From Anaerosalibacter massiliensis (GTDB lineage: Bacteria; Bacillota; Clostridia; Tissierellales; Sporanaerobacteraceae): a DNA stretch of 64,000 nucleotides. The notes below the pieces were generated by a model. It saw only the letters and a list, made by a program, of their open reading frames with translations. It was not told the origin of the DNA and ran no database searches. Position numbers and translations under genes: made by a program. The DNA lies in NCBI GenBank assembly GCA_000751555.1, contig CCEZ01000049.1, positions 337,247 through 401,246 of the forward strand, given 5' to 3'. Shown here in pieces: positions 63,973 to 64,000 of the stretch (its first letter is position 1; every line of letters starts with the position of its first letter).

Positions 63973-64000
63973 TTAGTTTGAAATAATTTTCTTAACTTTT
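63973..64000 (-). CDS. Possible C-terminal fragment of a gene entering from the right
   Basis: Nine codons ending '..VKKIISN' and TAA, immediately before a strong terminator. Too short to identify; called only because the terminator needs an upstream gene. Confidence 0.3.

Overview
The window is A/T-rich DNA from a low-GC Gram-positive anaerobe. Several traits point to a proteolytic member of the Clostridia, most likely a Tissierellia-like lineage: LPXTG wall anchors, an ECF transporter, a glycyl-radical hydroxyproline dehydratase with its radical-SAM activase, a LexA-type box of the Firmicute kind, and FtsEX with cell-wall hydrolases. No rRNA gene is present, so the lineage is an inference. 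No transposase, phage gene, CRISPR array or tRNA was seen.

Left part (1-27.3 kb, almost all on the minus strand): a vitamin B12 (corrinoid) acquisition region. Five cobalamin-type riboswitches, each followed by an intrinsic terminator, control five transcription units. The products are surface or membrane proteins built from the two halves of animal intrinsic factor/transcobalamin: an alpha/alpha-toroid domain and a DUF4430 (transcobalamin-like C-terminal) beta domain. Here the halves are always separate polypeptides encoded next to each other: 2378-3178 with 1-2277; 15584-17614 and 13073-13612 with 13615-15558; 23086-25575 with 18118-22596. One pair is wall-anchored (LPKTG), one set is membrane-anchored, and one appears secreted. 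The membrane set heads a ~13 kb operon that continues with an ECF T component, a double ATPase, an S component, and then MoxR, DUF58 and a transglutaminase-fold membrane protein that has lost its catalytic Cys. I read this as a wall-to-membrane corrinoid relay feeding an ECF importer, induced when B12 is scarce.

Middle (27.3-29.8 kb): a DUF881 membrane protein, RecX, a small unknown protein and a Dps-type ferritin.

Proline/hydroxyproline island (29.9-44.0 kb): Xaa-Pro aminopeptidase, a sodium/solute symporter, ProC, the trans-4-hydroxy-L-proline dehydratase HypD with its activase, two XRE-cupin regulators, a trans-3-hydroxy-L-proline dehydratase-type racemase homologue with a Cys/Thr active-site pair, an ornithine-cyclodeaminase-family reductase, a GATE-domain permease and an SDR. 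Together these can convert both collagen hydroxyprolines to L-proline.

Right part (44.0-64 kb): housekeeping genes. These are uvrB-uvrA behind a LexA-like box, a lipoprotein with a propeller-like domain, the ftsE-ftsX-(two M23 hydrolases)-ctpA cell-wall cluster, 5-formyl-THF cyclo-ligase, a CofE-like ligase, a PerM/AI-2E permease, an arginase-fold protein, a LonB-type protease and a PrcB-like protein. A scrap of another gene lies at the right edge.
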